Counted from the first letter of the stretch, positions 25,725 through 34,588 are shown. The stretch is DNA of 64,000 nt from Thermohalobaculum sp039815685 (GCA_039815685.1 JBCBYV010000002.1:62001-126000); one strand, 5' to 3'. The notes: generated by a model not told the origin, from the sequence alone. Made by a program: numbers and translations.

Positions 25725-26474
25725 ATGGCGCGGCATCGCCCAAAGATCGGGGTCTCCGTTTCGGCGCGCACCGGCTGGCGGGTTTTTCCGTTCTTCTCGT
25801 GGGCGATCTGGCGCGCCGGCGGGCGTGCCGTGAAGATCCAGACGATCGGGCGGCGCAACAACCTCCAGGGGCTTGACGGTGTCGTCATCGGTGGCGGTGA
25901 CGATATCAGCGCCGATCTCTATGGCGGGCGCCTGAAACCGGATGTGAAGTTCGACCTTGCGCGGGACGAGCTGGAGTTGCGCCTCATCGCGGAGGCAGAG
26001 GCGCGTCACCTGCCGATCCTCGGCGTCTGTCGCGGAGCGCAGCTCATCAACGTCATGCGCGGCGGGTCGCTGCATGTCGATATCCACGAGAGCTACCCGG
26101 AGGCCACGCGATACTGGACGCCTCTCCCCCGCAAAAGGATCCGCGTCGCCGAAGGCTCGCGTCTCGGTAAGGTCTTCGGTACGGCGCCGTCTGAGGTAAA
26201 TTCGCTCCACAACCAGTCGGTCGATCGACTGGGCCATGCGATGGAGGCAGTCGCTTGGGACGAGGCGGGCATCGTCCAGGCCGTCGAGTGCCGCGCCACG
26301 CCGCGCTACGTCATCGGGGTCCAATGGCACCCCGAGTACCTCGTCTTCTCGAAACGCGACTGGCAGCTCTTCCGCGTGCTCGTCGAGAACGCTGCAAGCC
26401 CGAAGGTGACTGCAGAGACCGAAACCGAGACCGACCTGGACGAACAGCTGCCACCGCTCCCGACCAGCGTCTAA
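25725..26474 (+). CDS. Class I glutamine amidotransferase, gamma-glutamyl-GABA hydrolase (PuuD-like) family
   Basis: A 249-residue hydrolase. GLDGVVIGGGDDISADLY (about 46-63), the nucleophile elbow ILGVCRGAQLINVMRGG (Cys near 98) and YVIGVQWHPEYL with the catalytic His are the standard motifs of the peptidase C26 family, including PuuD. PuuD releases GABA from gamma-glutamyl-GABA in putrescine catabolism. No other Puu genes are nearby, so the substrate is only a family inference. The ATG at 25725 lies 8 nt after the previous stop. Confidence 0.86.
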   Translation: MARHRPKIGVSVSARTGWRVFPFFSWAIWRAGGRAVKIQTIGRRNNLQGLDGVVIGGGDDISADLYGGRLKPDVKFDLARDELELRLIAEAEARHLPILGVCRGAQLINVMRGGSLHVDIHESYPEATRYWTPLPRKRIRVAEGSRLGKVFGTAPSEVNSLHNQSVDRLGHAMEAVAWDEAGIVQAVECRATPRYVIGVQWHPEYLVFSKRDWQLFRVLVENAASPKVTAETETETDLDEQLPPLPTSV

Positions 26475-26493
26475 ATCTGGGCGCGCCGCCGCC

Positions 26494-26556
26494 GCTGGGC
26501 GCCAAGAAAATTTCAATTTTCTTGGCAAATTCCTTGGAAGGAATTTGGCGCCCAGC
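26494..26556. repeat. Composite inverted repeat between convergent genes
   Basis: GCTGGGCGCCAA (26494-26505) and TTGGCGCCCAGC (26545-26556) are a perfect 12-bp inverted pair. Inside, 26501-26511 with 26516-26526 form an 11-bp A/T-rich hairpin with loop TTCA, and 26527-26546 form a second palindrome (AAATTCCTT / AAGGAATTT). The outer and first inner stems compete for CCAA. It lies 19 nt after the amidotransferase stop and 15 nt before the SYLF stop, so one role may be bidirectional termination. I saw no second copy in the window. Confidence 0.7.
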
Positions 26557-26571
26557 TGCGAAGATCGTGCC

Positions 26572-27162
26572 CTAGCGGGCGATCTTGCTGTATTTTGCCC
26601 CTTCGATGCTCGCTCCGGCGAGAAGACCGCCCTGCGCGAAGACGAAAGCGACGATGGGCTGCTGGAGCACGGTCGAGTCCGAGCCGAGCTTGGCGCCCTT
26701 GTCCAGCACCGTCACCTCGGCATCGACGCCGGCTTCCCATCCGTCGGAGCGGCGGAACTTCTCGAGTGCGTCGCGGCTCAGAAAGAAGAGCGCATGGCTC
26801 GATTCCTCGATGCCCGCCTGGAGGCCCACTGAGGCGCCGCCGAGAGAATAGTACTGGGCCGTGGCGCCCTTGCCGTTGCCGGTATTCAGGCGGAGCGCCC
26901 CTTCGCCGTATCGGGCGCCCACGATGAAGCCGCCCTTCACGATGTCGGGCATCACGAGGATGCCATGGGCCTTGCCAGCGAGTTCGCGCGAGCCCGGCAC
27001 ATCCTTGTAGAGTTTCTCCAGCGCGAGATCGACACGGGTCTCGATCACGGCTGCTTCCTCCGCGACGGCGGTTATCGGTGCCAGGGTCGAGGGCAGGGCG
27101 ACTGCGGCGCCGAGGGCGCTGGCGAGGACGGCGGCGGCGAGGGGGTGGTGGGCACTTTTCAT
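26572..27162 (-). CDS. SYLF (Ysc84-like) lipid-binding domain protein, secreted
   Basis: A 196-residue protein with a signal peptide (MKSAHHPLAAAVLASALGAAVALP, cleavage probably after AVA near residue 34). The mature part is one SYLF domain: KAHGILVMPDIVKGGFIVGARYGEGALRL, then STGAT-type YSLGGASVGLQAGIEESSHALFFL and a C-terminal VFAQGGLLAGASIEGAKY. SYLF domains bind phosphoinositides or anionic lipids; bacterial members are periplasmic with unknown role. The ATG at 27162 follows GGAGAAC. Convergent with the amidotransferase and divergent from the DUF2237 gene. Confidence 0.87.
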   Translation of the reverse strand: MKSAHHPLAAAVLASALGAAVALPSTLAPITAVAEEAAVIETRVDLALEKLYKDVPGSRELAGKAHGILVMPDIVKGGFIVGARYGEGALRLNTGNGKGATAQYYSLGGASVGLQAGIEESSHALFFLSRDALEKFRRSDGWEAGVDAEVTVLDKGAKLGSDSTVLQQPIVAFVFAQGGLLAGASIEGAKYSKIAR

Positions 27163-27331
27163 GGTGTTCTCCACTTTTCTGCTCGGATCGCCATCCGCGT
27201 GGCGACAGTCCCAATATCGGGCGTGCTGCGCAGGCTCACAAGCGCGGACTGCGCGGACCGCCAACCACCCTTGCCATTTCCGTGAGGCCACGCAGTTTGG
27301 AGAGAGCCGGACGTAGAGGGAGAGCAGGCGC

Positions 27332-27715
27332 ATGACGGTCGAGATCGAAGCTTCGCTCAATGTCCTTGGTGATGAGCTCGTCGATTGCAGCCATGCGCCG
27401 AAGACCGGGTTCTTTCGCAACGGTTGCTGCGATACCGGCCCGCTTGATCGAGGCAGCCACACGGTCTGCGCGGTCATGACCGACGACTTCCTCGCCTTCT
27501 CGAAAGACCGCGGCAACGATCTCAGCACGCCGCGACCCGAGTTTGGCTTTCCCGGTCTGAAGGAGGGCGATCAGTGGTGCCTATGCGCTGCGCGGTTCCT
27601 CGAAGCCTATGAGGCCGGGGTGGCGCCGCGCGTCTCGCTCCGTGCAACGCATCGCCGCGCGCTCGACATCGTACCGATCGACGCGCTGCGGGAGTGCTCG
27701 CTCGAACAGACCTGA
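27332..27715 (+). CDS. DUF2237-family protein
   Basis: A 127-residue soluble protein with the very conserved DUF2237 text: NVLGDELVDCSHAPKTGFFRNGCC, GSHTVCAVMTDDFLAFSK, RGNDLSTPRPEFGFPGLK and GDQWCLCAARFLEAYEAG. Several invariant Cys residues suggest a metal site or redox chemistry, but the family has no established function. The ATG at 27332 follows GGGAGAGCAGG. Length is normal for the family. It stands alone between the divergent SYLF gene and a convergent minus-strand gene. Confidence 0.9.
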   Translation: MTVEIEASLNVLGDELVDCSHAPKTGFFRNGCCDTGPLDRGSHTVCAVMTDDFLAFSKDRGNDLSTPRPEFGFPGLKEGDQWCLCAARFLEAYEAGVAPRVSLRATHRRALDIVPIDALRECSLEQT

Positions 27716-27739
27716 GGGTCGGTCGACGTGCCGGCCGGC

Positions 27740-28117
27740 TTAGCTGCCGAGGCCGAGCACGCGGGCAAGGGTGCCGAAGAAGTCGTACCCGTTGCCGCCG
27801 CCGCCGCTCCTGCTACCACCACTGCCGCCAGTACCGCCACCTGAGCCGCCGCCGCTTCCGCCAGAGCCACCGCCTCTTCCGCCTCCGCCACCCGGGGCAT
27901 CGATGAAGCGTTCGTCGGCGACACCCTTTCGGCCGCTGCCGCCACCTCCGCCCCCGGACTTCGATGCCTGGCGCTTCTTGTGCTCTTCGGCGATGCCGAT
28001 CGTGCCGACACCGGTGGATTTACCGCCGCCTCCGGCCATGAAGCCGCCGGGGCCGAAGGCCAGAAGCACGAAGATGATGGCTGCCAATCCGCCGATGACC
28101 TTGATCGCGTTCCCCAT
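27740..28117 (-). CDS. Glycine-rich membrane protein
   Basis: A 125-residue protein from ATG 28117, which has a perfect GGAGGGGG site (the upstream ATG at 28141 does not). One hydrophobic helix (about 4-27, IKVIGGLAAIIFVLLAFGPGGF), a short linker with EEHKKRQASK, then a long Gly/Ser-rich low-complexity part, and a conserved-looking tail YDFFGTLARVLGLG. Gly-rich tails of this type are flexible; no enzymatic domain is visible. It is downstream of the gene at 28197 and pyrG on the same strand. Confidence 0.62.
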   Translation of the reverse strand: MGNAIKVIGGLAAIIFVLLAFGPGGFMAGGGGKSTGVGTIGIAEEHKKRQASKSGGGGGGSGRKGVADERFIDAPGGGGGRGGGSGGSGGGSGGGTGGSGGSRSGGGGNGYDFFGTLARVLGLGS

Positions 28118-28196
28118 GACCCCCTCCAGGTCCTCGTCCAATGCCGACGGCGCATAGCACCCATACGGCGCAAAAAAATGGCAGCGCCGACTTTGC

Positions 28197-28646
28197 TCAG
28201 CCCGACGCAGCTTCCCCGCAACTGCCGGGCGGCACCGGCACTTCGGCGAAGAGCTCGTTGCTCTTGTCGATGAAACTGTAGACGAATGTCATCCCGTGAC
28301 GGGACATCCACTCGAGATCCGGATCGCTGCAAATCGACTGCTCGATGCTATTGAACACTGACTGCTCCACGGCCTCGACCCCGATCTCGTCCTGTCCGAC
28401 GGATAAGGAGTAGAAATAGTGGAACGTCTCCTCGCGCGCTTCCACGCCCACGAGCTTGGTTATCTCGTTCGCCTGCTGGGGCAGATTGGCACGCAGCTGC
28501 GCCTCCAGCGCCTTCGCCCGCGTCTCCATCTGGCCGCGGATCGAGGCCGGTCCCCCGGTCAGCTCCTGAAAGATCGGCCTGCCGAGGAGGACAAAGAGTG
28601 CGAAGCCGAGAACGGCGGCGGCAATCAGCGAGATACGGCCAAGCAT
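28197..28646 (-). CDS. Uncharacterised membrane-anchored periplasmic protein
   Basis: A 149-residue protein with an N-terminal anchor (MLGRISLIAAAVLGFALFVLL) and a soluble domain of helices (KALEAQLRANLPQQANEITKLV) followed by a mixed region. Two cysteines, one in SICSDPDLEW and one in the tail PPGSCGE, could form a disulfide in the periplasm. No family recognised. ATG 28646 has GGAGG upstream. It begins 10 nt after the pyrG stop, so it is very likely cotranscribed with pyrG. Confidence 0.66.
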   Translation of the reverse strand: MLGRISLIAAAVLGFALFVLLGRPIFQELTGGPASIRGQMETRAKALEAQLRANLPQQANEITKLVGVEAREETFHYFYSLSVGQDEIGVEAVEQSVFNSIEQSICSDPDLEWMSRHGMTFVYSFIDKSNELFAEVPVPPGSCGEAASG

Positions 28647-28656
28647 GCGGCCTCCG

Positions 28657-30312
28657 TCAAACGAGCCTGCTCTGCTCCAGGGCCGCGCGCACGAAATCGG
28701 CGAAGAGCGGATGCGGCTCGAAGGGTTTCGATTTCAATTCCGGGTGGAACTGTACCCCAAAGAACCATGGATGGTCTGGAATTTCCACGATCTCCGGCAA
28801 TCTGCCATCCGGGGACATGCCCGAAAAGCTTAGACCGCTGGCTTCCAGCGCCTTGCGGTACTTTACGTCCACCTCATAGCGATGACGGTGCCGCTCGCTG
28901 ATCGCGAGATTGCCGTAGATCTCTGCCACCTGGCTGTCCGCCGTGAGCGCGGCGTTGTAGGCTCCGAGGCGCATGGTGCCGCCCTTGGCATCCGTGACTG
29001 CGCGCTTGACCGTGCGGTTGCCCTCCAGCCACTCCTTGAGGTGATAGACGACCGGCTCGAAGCGGCGCTTGTCGCCCGTCAGCCCCGCTTCATGGTCGAA
29101 CTCCTCCGAGCCCGCACCGGAGAGACCTGCGACGTTGCGCGCTGTCTCGATCACCGCGAGCTGCATGCCGAGGCAGATGCCGAGATAGGGCACGTTGCGG
29201 GTGCGCGCGAATTCGGCCGCGCGCACCATGCCCTCCGTCCCGCGCTCGCCGAAGCCGCCTGGAACGATGATGCCGTGAAAGCCCTCGAGCGAGGGGGCCG
29301 GGTTCTCCCGCTCGAAGATCTCCGCATCCAGCCACTCTGCGCTGACCTTCACGCGGTTCGCGATGCCGCCGTGGGTCAGCGCCTCGGCGATGGATTTGTA
29401 GGCGTCCTCGAGCTGCGTGTATTTACCAACCACGCCGATGCGCACTTCGCCATCCGGGTTGTGGATCGCATCGACAACACCCTCCCACATCTCGAGCTTG
29501 GGGCGCGGAGCAGGGGTGATGCCGAAGGCGTCGAGCACCGCCTGGTCGAGCCCGACCTCGTGATAGGCGAGCGGGGCTTCGTAGATGCTCTTTAGGTCCC
29601 TCGCCGGCACGACCGCATCCGCGCGGACATTGCAGAAGAGCGCGATCTTCTCGATTTCCTTCTCGGGGATCGGATGCTCCGTCCGGCAGACGAGCACGTC
29701 GGGCGCAATGCCGATGGAGCGGAGCTCCTTGACCGAGTGCTGGGTTGGCTTGGTTTTCAGCTCCCCGCTCGCCTTCACATACGGCAATAGCGTGAGATGC
29801 ATGAAGATCGCCTGACCGCGCCCGCGCTCCTGCGCGAATTGGCGGATCGCCTCGAAGAAGGGCAGCCCCTCGATATCGCCGACCGTGCCGCCGATCTCGC
29901 AGAGCATGAAGTCGACCTCGTTCTCCCCGATGGCGAGCCAGTCCTTGATCTCGTTCGTGACGTGCGGGATCACCTGGATCGTCTTGCCCAGATAGTCGCC
30001 ACGCCGCTCCTTCTCGAGCACCTGCGAGTAGATCCTGCCGGAACTCACGCTATCAGTGGATCGCGCTGCGACGCCGGTGAAGCGTTCGTAGTGACCGAGG
30101 TCGAGATCGGTTTCTGCGCCATCATCGGTGACGAAGACTTCGCCATGCTCGAAGGGGCTCATCGTGCCTGGATCGACGTTCAGGTAAGGGTCGAGTTTAC
30201 GGAGACGGACGGTATAGCCGCGGGCCTGCAGGAGGGCGCCGAGCGCGGCGGCCGTGAGCCCTTTGCCAAGCGATGAAACGACGCCGCCCGTGATGAAAAT
30301 GTATCGTGCCAT
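28657..30312 (-). CDS. pyrG: CTP synthase
   Basis: A 551-residue two-domain enzyme that aminates UTP to CTP with glutamine. The synthetase domain starts MARYIFITGGVVSSLGKGLTAA and has KLDPYLNVDPGTMSPFEHGEVFV and EIGGTVGDIEGLPFFEA; the glutaminase domain (about 290-551) has GICLGMQ with the catalytic Cys near 380 and FGVQFHPE with the catalytic His. The ATG at 30312 fits the conserved N terminus; the frame to 30369 is ignored. In relatives secG often lies next to pyrG; here secG is about 8.5 kb away, separated by the glycosyltransferase block. Confidence 0.96.
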   Translation of the reverse strand: MARYIFITGGVVSSLGKGLTAAALGALLQARGYTVRLRKLDPYLNVDPGTMSPFEHGEVFVTDDGAETDLDLGHYERFTGVAARSTDSVSSGRIYSQVLEKERRGDYLGKTIQVIPHVTNEIKDWLAIGENEVDFMLCEIGGTVGDIEGLPFFEAIRQFAQERGRGQAIFMHLTLLPYVKASGELKTKPTQHSVKELRSIGIAPDVLVCRTEHPIPEKEIEKIALFCNVRADAVVPARDLKSIYEAPLAYHEVGLDQAVLDAFGITPAPRPKLEMWEGVVDAIHNPDGEVRIGVVGKYTQLEDAYKSIAEALTHGGIANRVKVSAEWLDAEIFERENPAPSLEGFHGIIVPGGFGERGTEGMVRAAEFARTRNVPYLGICLGMQLAVIETARNVAGLSGAGSEEFDHEAGLTGDKRRFEPVVYHLKEWLEGNRTVKRAVTDAKGGTMRLGAYNAALTADSQVAEIYGNLAISERHRHRYEVDVKYRKALEASGLSFSGMSPDGRLPEIVEIPDHPWFFGVQFHPELKSKPFEPHPLFADFVRAALEQSRLV

Positions 30313-30485
30313 GCCCGCTGCCCCCGCAGATATCGTGCATCCCTCCAGCGGAGACGCATCATGTACCACGGGAGAATGTGTCTACGGGATTCCCTTCCGC
30401 AGGGCAAGCGAGCCGCGCGCCGCATGGCGCGTTTGCGACCTCTGTACCGCGCATGACCCCGGAGTCCTTTGCGGGCTGCCAGGAG

Positions 30486-30506
30486 GTCCCGGGTCAAGCC
30501 CGGGAC
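30486..30506. repeat. Perfect palindromic hairpin, REP-like
   Basis: GTCCCGGG (30486-30493), loop TCAAG, CCCGGGAC (30499-30506): a perfect 8-bp stem 22 nt past the phosphoesterase stop. No U-tract follows on either strand. I recall this type of palindrome as interspersed in many alphaproteobacterial genomes, so it may be a short dispersed repeat as well as a 3'-end structure. Confidence 0.45.
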
Positions 30507-30527
30507 GGCGGAGGCTTCATGAGCCGC

Positions 30528-32468
30528 TCAGAAATCGTCGCCAAAGCGCCAGTTCATCGCCGGCAGTTTCTCTACGATCTCGAAGCTCAAGGTATGGCTG
30601 AAGCTGCGGCCGTAGCGGTCGATCGTGGTGACCTCCATGCTGTGGACCCCGGCAGGCAGGCCGGCCGGCAGATCGACGCGCCAAAGATGGGACGAGCCGC
30701 GTGTCAGCATCCAGGGCAGGAAGGGACCGGCGACCTCGCTCGCCCAGTGTGTGCCTTGCCAGGTTTGATAGCCCGCCGTGGCGTCCCCGCCCGTTGTAGA
30801 GCGAAAGGTCTGGCGGCCTTGCGTCGCCTGCTTGGCGAGGGCCAGGGGATCGGCATGCTCTGGACCCCTGAGCGCTTCCTCCCCTTCGCCCCGCTGCGTG
30901 CGCGTGGCCCGCATCGGGGAGGCGCCATCGATGCTGACGGTCACCACGGACTGGTCCGAGCCGTTCCAGACATTGACGGCGACCCAGGTGCCGCCCACGA
31001 GATCTTCCCGCGTGATCATGTTCATGTCGCCGAGATCGTTGATCGTGACGGGCGGCAGCTCGTTCGCCGGGACAGGTTGGGTATCGACGAAGGCAAAGAG
31101 CTTTTCGGCCCACGCCCTAAAGCGCGGGGTGTTGAAGGAGGCGTGGAGCTGTTCGTCCGTGCTCCGGCCAAACGCCTGGTAGGTGTCCGTATAGGATGCG
31201 CCGTCGAAGCTCAGGGTATAGAAGCCCCGCGGGCTGCCGAGGCGCTGGGTGCCGTGGGGTATGCCCTGGTCGTTGAGGTCGCCTGCCCACCATGACGCGG
31301 AAACCCCGCCGGTGATGATCTTGTGAAAGGCCACGGGTCCGGTGCCCGTCACCTTCTCCCATCCCTGGTAGTGCTCGCCGGGCAGGATCTGCTCGGTCGT
31401 GTGCGTGTGGCCCGAGAGGCCGAGGGCAGGTCTGTCGCCGACAATGTCGTAGAGTTCTTGAAGGTTGTCCGTCTGGTGCTTCACAGCTTCCTGATCGGTG
31501 AAGGTCACGAAGGGGATGTGAGCGCTGAGCACGATCAGCCGGTCCTGCGGCACCAGTGCCAGATCGGCGCGCAGCCAGTCTAGCTGCCGCTCGCTGATGA
31601 GGCCGTTATAGGTAGGCTTAGCGCCGGGATCGCAGTGCGGTTGATCGTCGATGCCGTTGCAGGGGTAGTGCACGTTGTCGAGAACGACGAAGTGCACCTT
31701 CCCGATATCGAAGGAGTAGTATTCTGGGCCCCACTCCCGCCGGAACGTGTCGGCGCTGTGCTGGTCCGTCTCGGCATCGAAGTCGATATCGTGGTTGCCG
31801 GCCACGAAGTACTGCGGCACGCCGCCCTGAGCGATGATCGCCTTGAAGCGCGGGAAGAGGGAGAGGTCGTCGCCCATCACGTCGCCCTCGAAGATCAGGC
31901 ATTCGGTGGCGCTGTTGTCCCGGGCTGCAAGCATCGCGCTGACAGTGTCGCGCACATAGCCGATCTCGCGGTTCGAGTAAGGCTGCGTATCGCCGAAGAC
32001 GAGGCATTCGAACTGGTCGCCCACATCGTCCGCGACAAGCGGGAAGTTGATCGCCTCAGGCAGCGGTCCCGTCGGCGCGATCCCGCCGAAGCGCAGGGGG
32101 GGAGAGCCGGCTTCCTTATGGATATAGGCGAACTGGGGGACGAGGTCGTCCGAGACGGGGGTCGCGTAGCCTGCCGGTTTGGTGACGAAGACGTTCATGT
32201 CGTCGTAAGCGGGCAGGGCATACGTCCCGTCAGCCGCCGTCATGATGAGTTCCCGGCCGTTCGAGACGAGTACACCGGCGATGCCGGGCTCACCTGCGTC
32301 CAGCTTGCTGTTGCGGTTGAGGTCCTCGAAGACCGTGCCGCGTGCCTCGTCTCCGCCGCCCGTCCCGACCGTCTCGACCGAACCGATATAGGCGATGTCC
32401 TTCGCCACGGCGGTGCCTGCGATTAGGGACACCAAGGTGGCGACGGCGCTTGGGTTGAGACGGGGCAT
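30528..32468 (-). CDS. Secreted calcineurin-like metallophosphoesterase with carbohydrate-like N- and C-terminal domains
   Basis: A 646-residue exported protein. Signal peptide at about 1-22 (LVSLIAGTAVA). Residues 42-75 form an SdrD-B-like module (GTVFEDLNRNSKLDAGEPGIAG). The phosphoesterase domain (about 150-390) has GDTQP, GDVMGDD, GNHDID, SAHIP and GHTHTTE, all the metal-ligand motifs. A C-terminal domain (about 400-646) resembles the phosphoesterase C-terminal family. It may hydrolyse phospho-nucleotides, phosphodiesters or teichoic-type polymers outside the membrane. AGGAG precedes the ATG. The gene lies downstream of the envelope glycosyltransferase cluster. Confidence 0.87.
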   Translation of the reverse strand: MPRLNPSAVATLVSLIAGTAVAKDIAYIGSVETVGTGGGDEARGTVFEDLNRNSKLDAGEPGIAGVLVSNGRELIMTAADGTYALPAYDDMNVFVTKPAGYATPVSDDLVPQFAYIHKEAGSPPLRFGGIAPTGPLPEAINFPLVADDVGDQFECLVFGDTQPYSNREIGYVRDTVSAMLAARDNSATECLIFEGDVMGDDLSLFPRFKAIIAQGGVPQYFVAGNHDIDFDAETDQHSADTFRREWGPEYYSFDIGKVHFVVLDNVHYPCNGIDDQPHCDPGAKPTYNGLISERQLDWLRADLALVPQDRLIVLSAHIPFVTFTDQEAVKHQTDNLQELYDIVGDRPALGLSGHTHTTEQILPGEHYQGWEKVTGTGPVAFHKIITGGVSASWWAGDLNDQGIPHGTQRLGSPRGFYTLSFDGASYTDTYQAFGRSTDEQLHASFNTPRFRAWAEKLFAFVDTQPVPANELPPVTINDLGDMNMITREDLVGGTWVAVNVWNGSDQSVVTVSIDGASPMRATRTQRGEGEEALRGPEHADPLALAKQATQGRQTFRSTTGGDATAGYQTWQGTHWASEVAGPFLPWMLTRGSSHLWRVDLPAGLPAGVHSMEVTTIDRYGRSFSHTLSFEIVEKLPAMNWRFGDDF

Positions 32469-32575
32469 GGGAGGGGCTCCTGATCGGGTCGAACGCCCTC
32501 AGTCTGCCCTTTCCCTGCGATGCCTGCATGTCCCGACGGACACGTTTCGGTGTCGGCTTTCGGAACCGTCGCCGA

Positions 32576-32935
32576 TTAGCTGTGGATAACGTAGAGCCCG
32601 CCGAGAATGAGCGCGACGCCGGCAAAGTACTTCCAGCCAAGCGGCTCCCCGAAGGCGGCCATCGACAGGATCGGCACGAAGAGAAAGCCGAGGGCGTTGA
32701 AGGTGTAGGCGAGGCCGACGGGTGCCGTGCGCAGCGCGAAGATCCACATGAGCGCGCCGGTCCCGTAGAGCACCATCGCCGCAATAAAATAAGGATCGAA
32801 GAAGACGTGGATAAGCGTCCGGTCCTCCGACCAGCGCGAGCCCACCATCTTGAAGAGAAGCTGGCCGAACGAGACCATGAGCGGCGTGCCGATGAGGAAC
32901 GCCCAGGCAAGCGGCGGGATCGTGTGGGAAAGCAT
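32576..32935 (-). CDS. Small EamA/SMR-like membrane transporter (ArnE/ArnF-like)
   Basis: A 119-residue protein with four hydrophobic helices: about 9-30, 45-65 (FIAAMVLYGTGALMWIFAL), 72-94 (LAYTFNALGFLFVPILSMAAF) and 99-118. This matches the small EamA group to which the ArnE-ArnF undecaprenyl-phosphate-sugar flippase subunits belong; small multidrug resistance transporters are the alternative. Its place directly after two glycosyltransferase genes (5 nt gap, ribosome-binding site overlapping the upstream stop) favours a lipid-linked-sugar flippase. That is inference from context. Confidence 0.7.
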   Translation of the reverse strand: MLSHTIPPLAWAFLIGTPLMVSFGQLLFKMVGSRWSEDRTLIHVFFDPYFIAAMVLYGTGALMWIFALRTAPVGLAYTFNALGFLFVPILSMAAFGEPLGWKYFAGVALILGGLYVIHS

Positions 32936-32940
32936 GGGCG

Positions 32941-34581
32941 CTACTCCGTCGTGGCCGCGTCAGCGGCGCGTGCGCTCGATGGATCTTGGGGCTCACCACC
33001 GATTGGGTTCATATCGGATGGCAGGTAGGCGACATAGCCGCCGTAACGCTGGCGCTGCGGATAGTGTTCTCGGATCGCCGCGAGCACCGTCTCGGGGAAG
33101 CTCGCGTGCTCGCGACTGTCCTCCACGGTGGTCCGGATGACGAAGAAGGCAAAGTCGTCGCGCTTGATGCGCTCAATGAGCGGGGTCGAGTCGTACCTGC
33201 CGAACGCCTCGAGATGCCCGTGGATCGCCCCTTCCCAGAGCACTTCCTTACCGGCGCGCAGGACCGCGACCATTTCCTCGGAGATCACGGGCTTCTCAGC
33301 CTCGGCGATCATCTGATCGAGGCCAGCATTACGGCCACCGGGCAGTACACTGTAGTCCCAGAAGACATAGCCCCGGGCGCCGCTGGCACCGAGGACTGCG
33401 ACCAGCAGCGCGGCAATCAGAGGTGAGCGCGTCGTCAGCGCACGCGTCGCGAACAGCCTGCCGAGCGCAAGGGTTGCCAGCATGACCAGGGCAACGACCC
33501 ACTCCATCAAGTAATTCACGTTCGACCCCTTCTTGAGGACGAGGGGAAGCGTTGCGCTGGCGGCGAAGAACAGCAGCAGTGCGAAGACGGTGAAGTGCAG
33601 GCCGCGCTCTTGGCGCATTTCCTGAAGGAACGCGCGCGGGCCGAGGCGCATCAGCATCGACCCGGTCTGAACGAGGAGGGCGACCATCGCGCCAAGGCCG
33701 GCTAGGACAACCGCGCCATCGGCTGCGATGAACTCCTCCACATGGCGGAGTTGTCCGATCTGAAACGGATTTATGTTGTAACCGACGACATGGGTGAGAA
33801 AGCGCCCCCCACTCATCACCATGAGCCCTGCAAGCGTGCCGAGACCGATGGCAAGGCAGATCCCCATGCTCTTGAGCGCGGTTCTCGGTGACAGCAGCAG
33901 CATCGTGCCGAAGACCGCCGCCGGCAAGGCAACGAAGCTCTGCTTGGAATAGAGCGAGATCGCGACGAAGACGGCTGTCACCCATACCATCGCAGGCTGG
34001 CGGTGGGCGCGCAGACCGGCCCAGGCCGCAATCGCTCCCGCAGCGAGTGCCACCATGTCCACCCGGGCCAGGAAACCCCAGCTCGCCACGGGCAGGCTGT
34101 CGACGATAAGGCCCGCTGCAATCAGACCGAGCATGCCGGCGACGACGATGTGGAGCGGATTGCGTTGCCGCATGAGCGCTTCGAACACCATTGCGCCGAA
34201 GACCGCCGCCGCGAGCAGCGTCATCAGAATGCTGAAGAGGCGCCCGCCGGCGAGCATGTCTTCGGTGAAGAGACCCGTGAACCACATCCCGACATGGAAG
34301 ACGGGCGGGTAGTGGAAGACGATGTAGGGCTCCTCGGCCAGCGGCGCGTAGCCCTCGCCTCGCATGATCATGATGGCCTGCTGCCAGACGACGCCCTCGC
34401 CGTAGTCGATCTGCAAGGCACTGGTGGTCGCGTCGATGCTGACCCTCAGCCAGCCAAGAACGCGTCTGGCTAGGAGCCCGACGGCGACGATCATCAGGGC
34501 GATGGGCAGGAAGCCCAGCATGCGGTGCAACGGCGACGGGGTGCTGGCGTGACTTTCGCCGGGCTCTGTCGGGTTCTTCAT
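32941..34581 (-). CDS. Polytopic membrane glycosyltransferase (GT-C type)
   Basis: A 546-residue integral membrane protein with about ten or more hydrophobic helices, preceded by a short polar tail. A periplasmic loop after the first helix contains the acidic pair (IDYGEGVVWQQA) expected of GT-C catalysts, followed by FHYPPVFHVGMWFTGLF. The C-terminal soluble domain (about 440-530) ends in YGGYVAYLPSD. GT-C enzymes move a sugar from a polyprenyl-phosphate donor to an acceptor in the periplasm. The ATG at 34581 lies 7 nt after the GT2 stop. Sugar and acceptor are unknown. Confidence 0.72.
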   Translation of the reverse strand: MKNPTEPGESHASTPSPLHRMLGFLPIALMIVAVGLLARRVLGWLRVSIDATTSALQIDYGEGVVWQQAIMIMRGEGYAPLAEEPYIVFHYPPVFHVGMWFTGLFTEDMLAGGRLFSILMTLLAAAVFGAMVFEALMRQRNPLHIVVAGMLGLIAAGLIVDSLPVASWGFLARVDMVALAAGAIAAWAGLRAHRQPAMVWVTAVFVAISLYSKQSFVALPAAVFGTMLLLSPRTALKSMGICLAIGLGTLAGLMVMSGGRFLTHVVGYNINPFQIGQLRHVEEFIAADGAVVLAGLGAMVALLVQTGSMLMRLGPRAFLQEMRQERGLHFTVFALLLFFAASATLPLVLKKGSNVNYLMEWVVALVMLATLALGRLFATRALTTRSPLIAALLVAVLGASGARGYVFWDYSVLPGGRNAGLDQMIAEAEKPVISEEMVAVLRAGKEVLWEGAIHGHLEAFGRYDSTPLIERIKRDDFAFFVIRTTVEDSREHASFPETVLAAIREHYPQRQRYGGYVAYLPSDMNPIGGEPQDPSSARAADAATTE

Positions 34582-34588
34582 TCGCCGG

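Noticed and set aside
32577..32590. DnaA-box-like TGTGGATAA
   Set aside because: A single copy inside the 3' end of a coding gene, with no cluster of boxes or A+T-rich unwinding region; chance occurrence is likely. A weaker match at 46708 is equally isolated.
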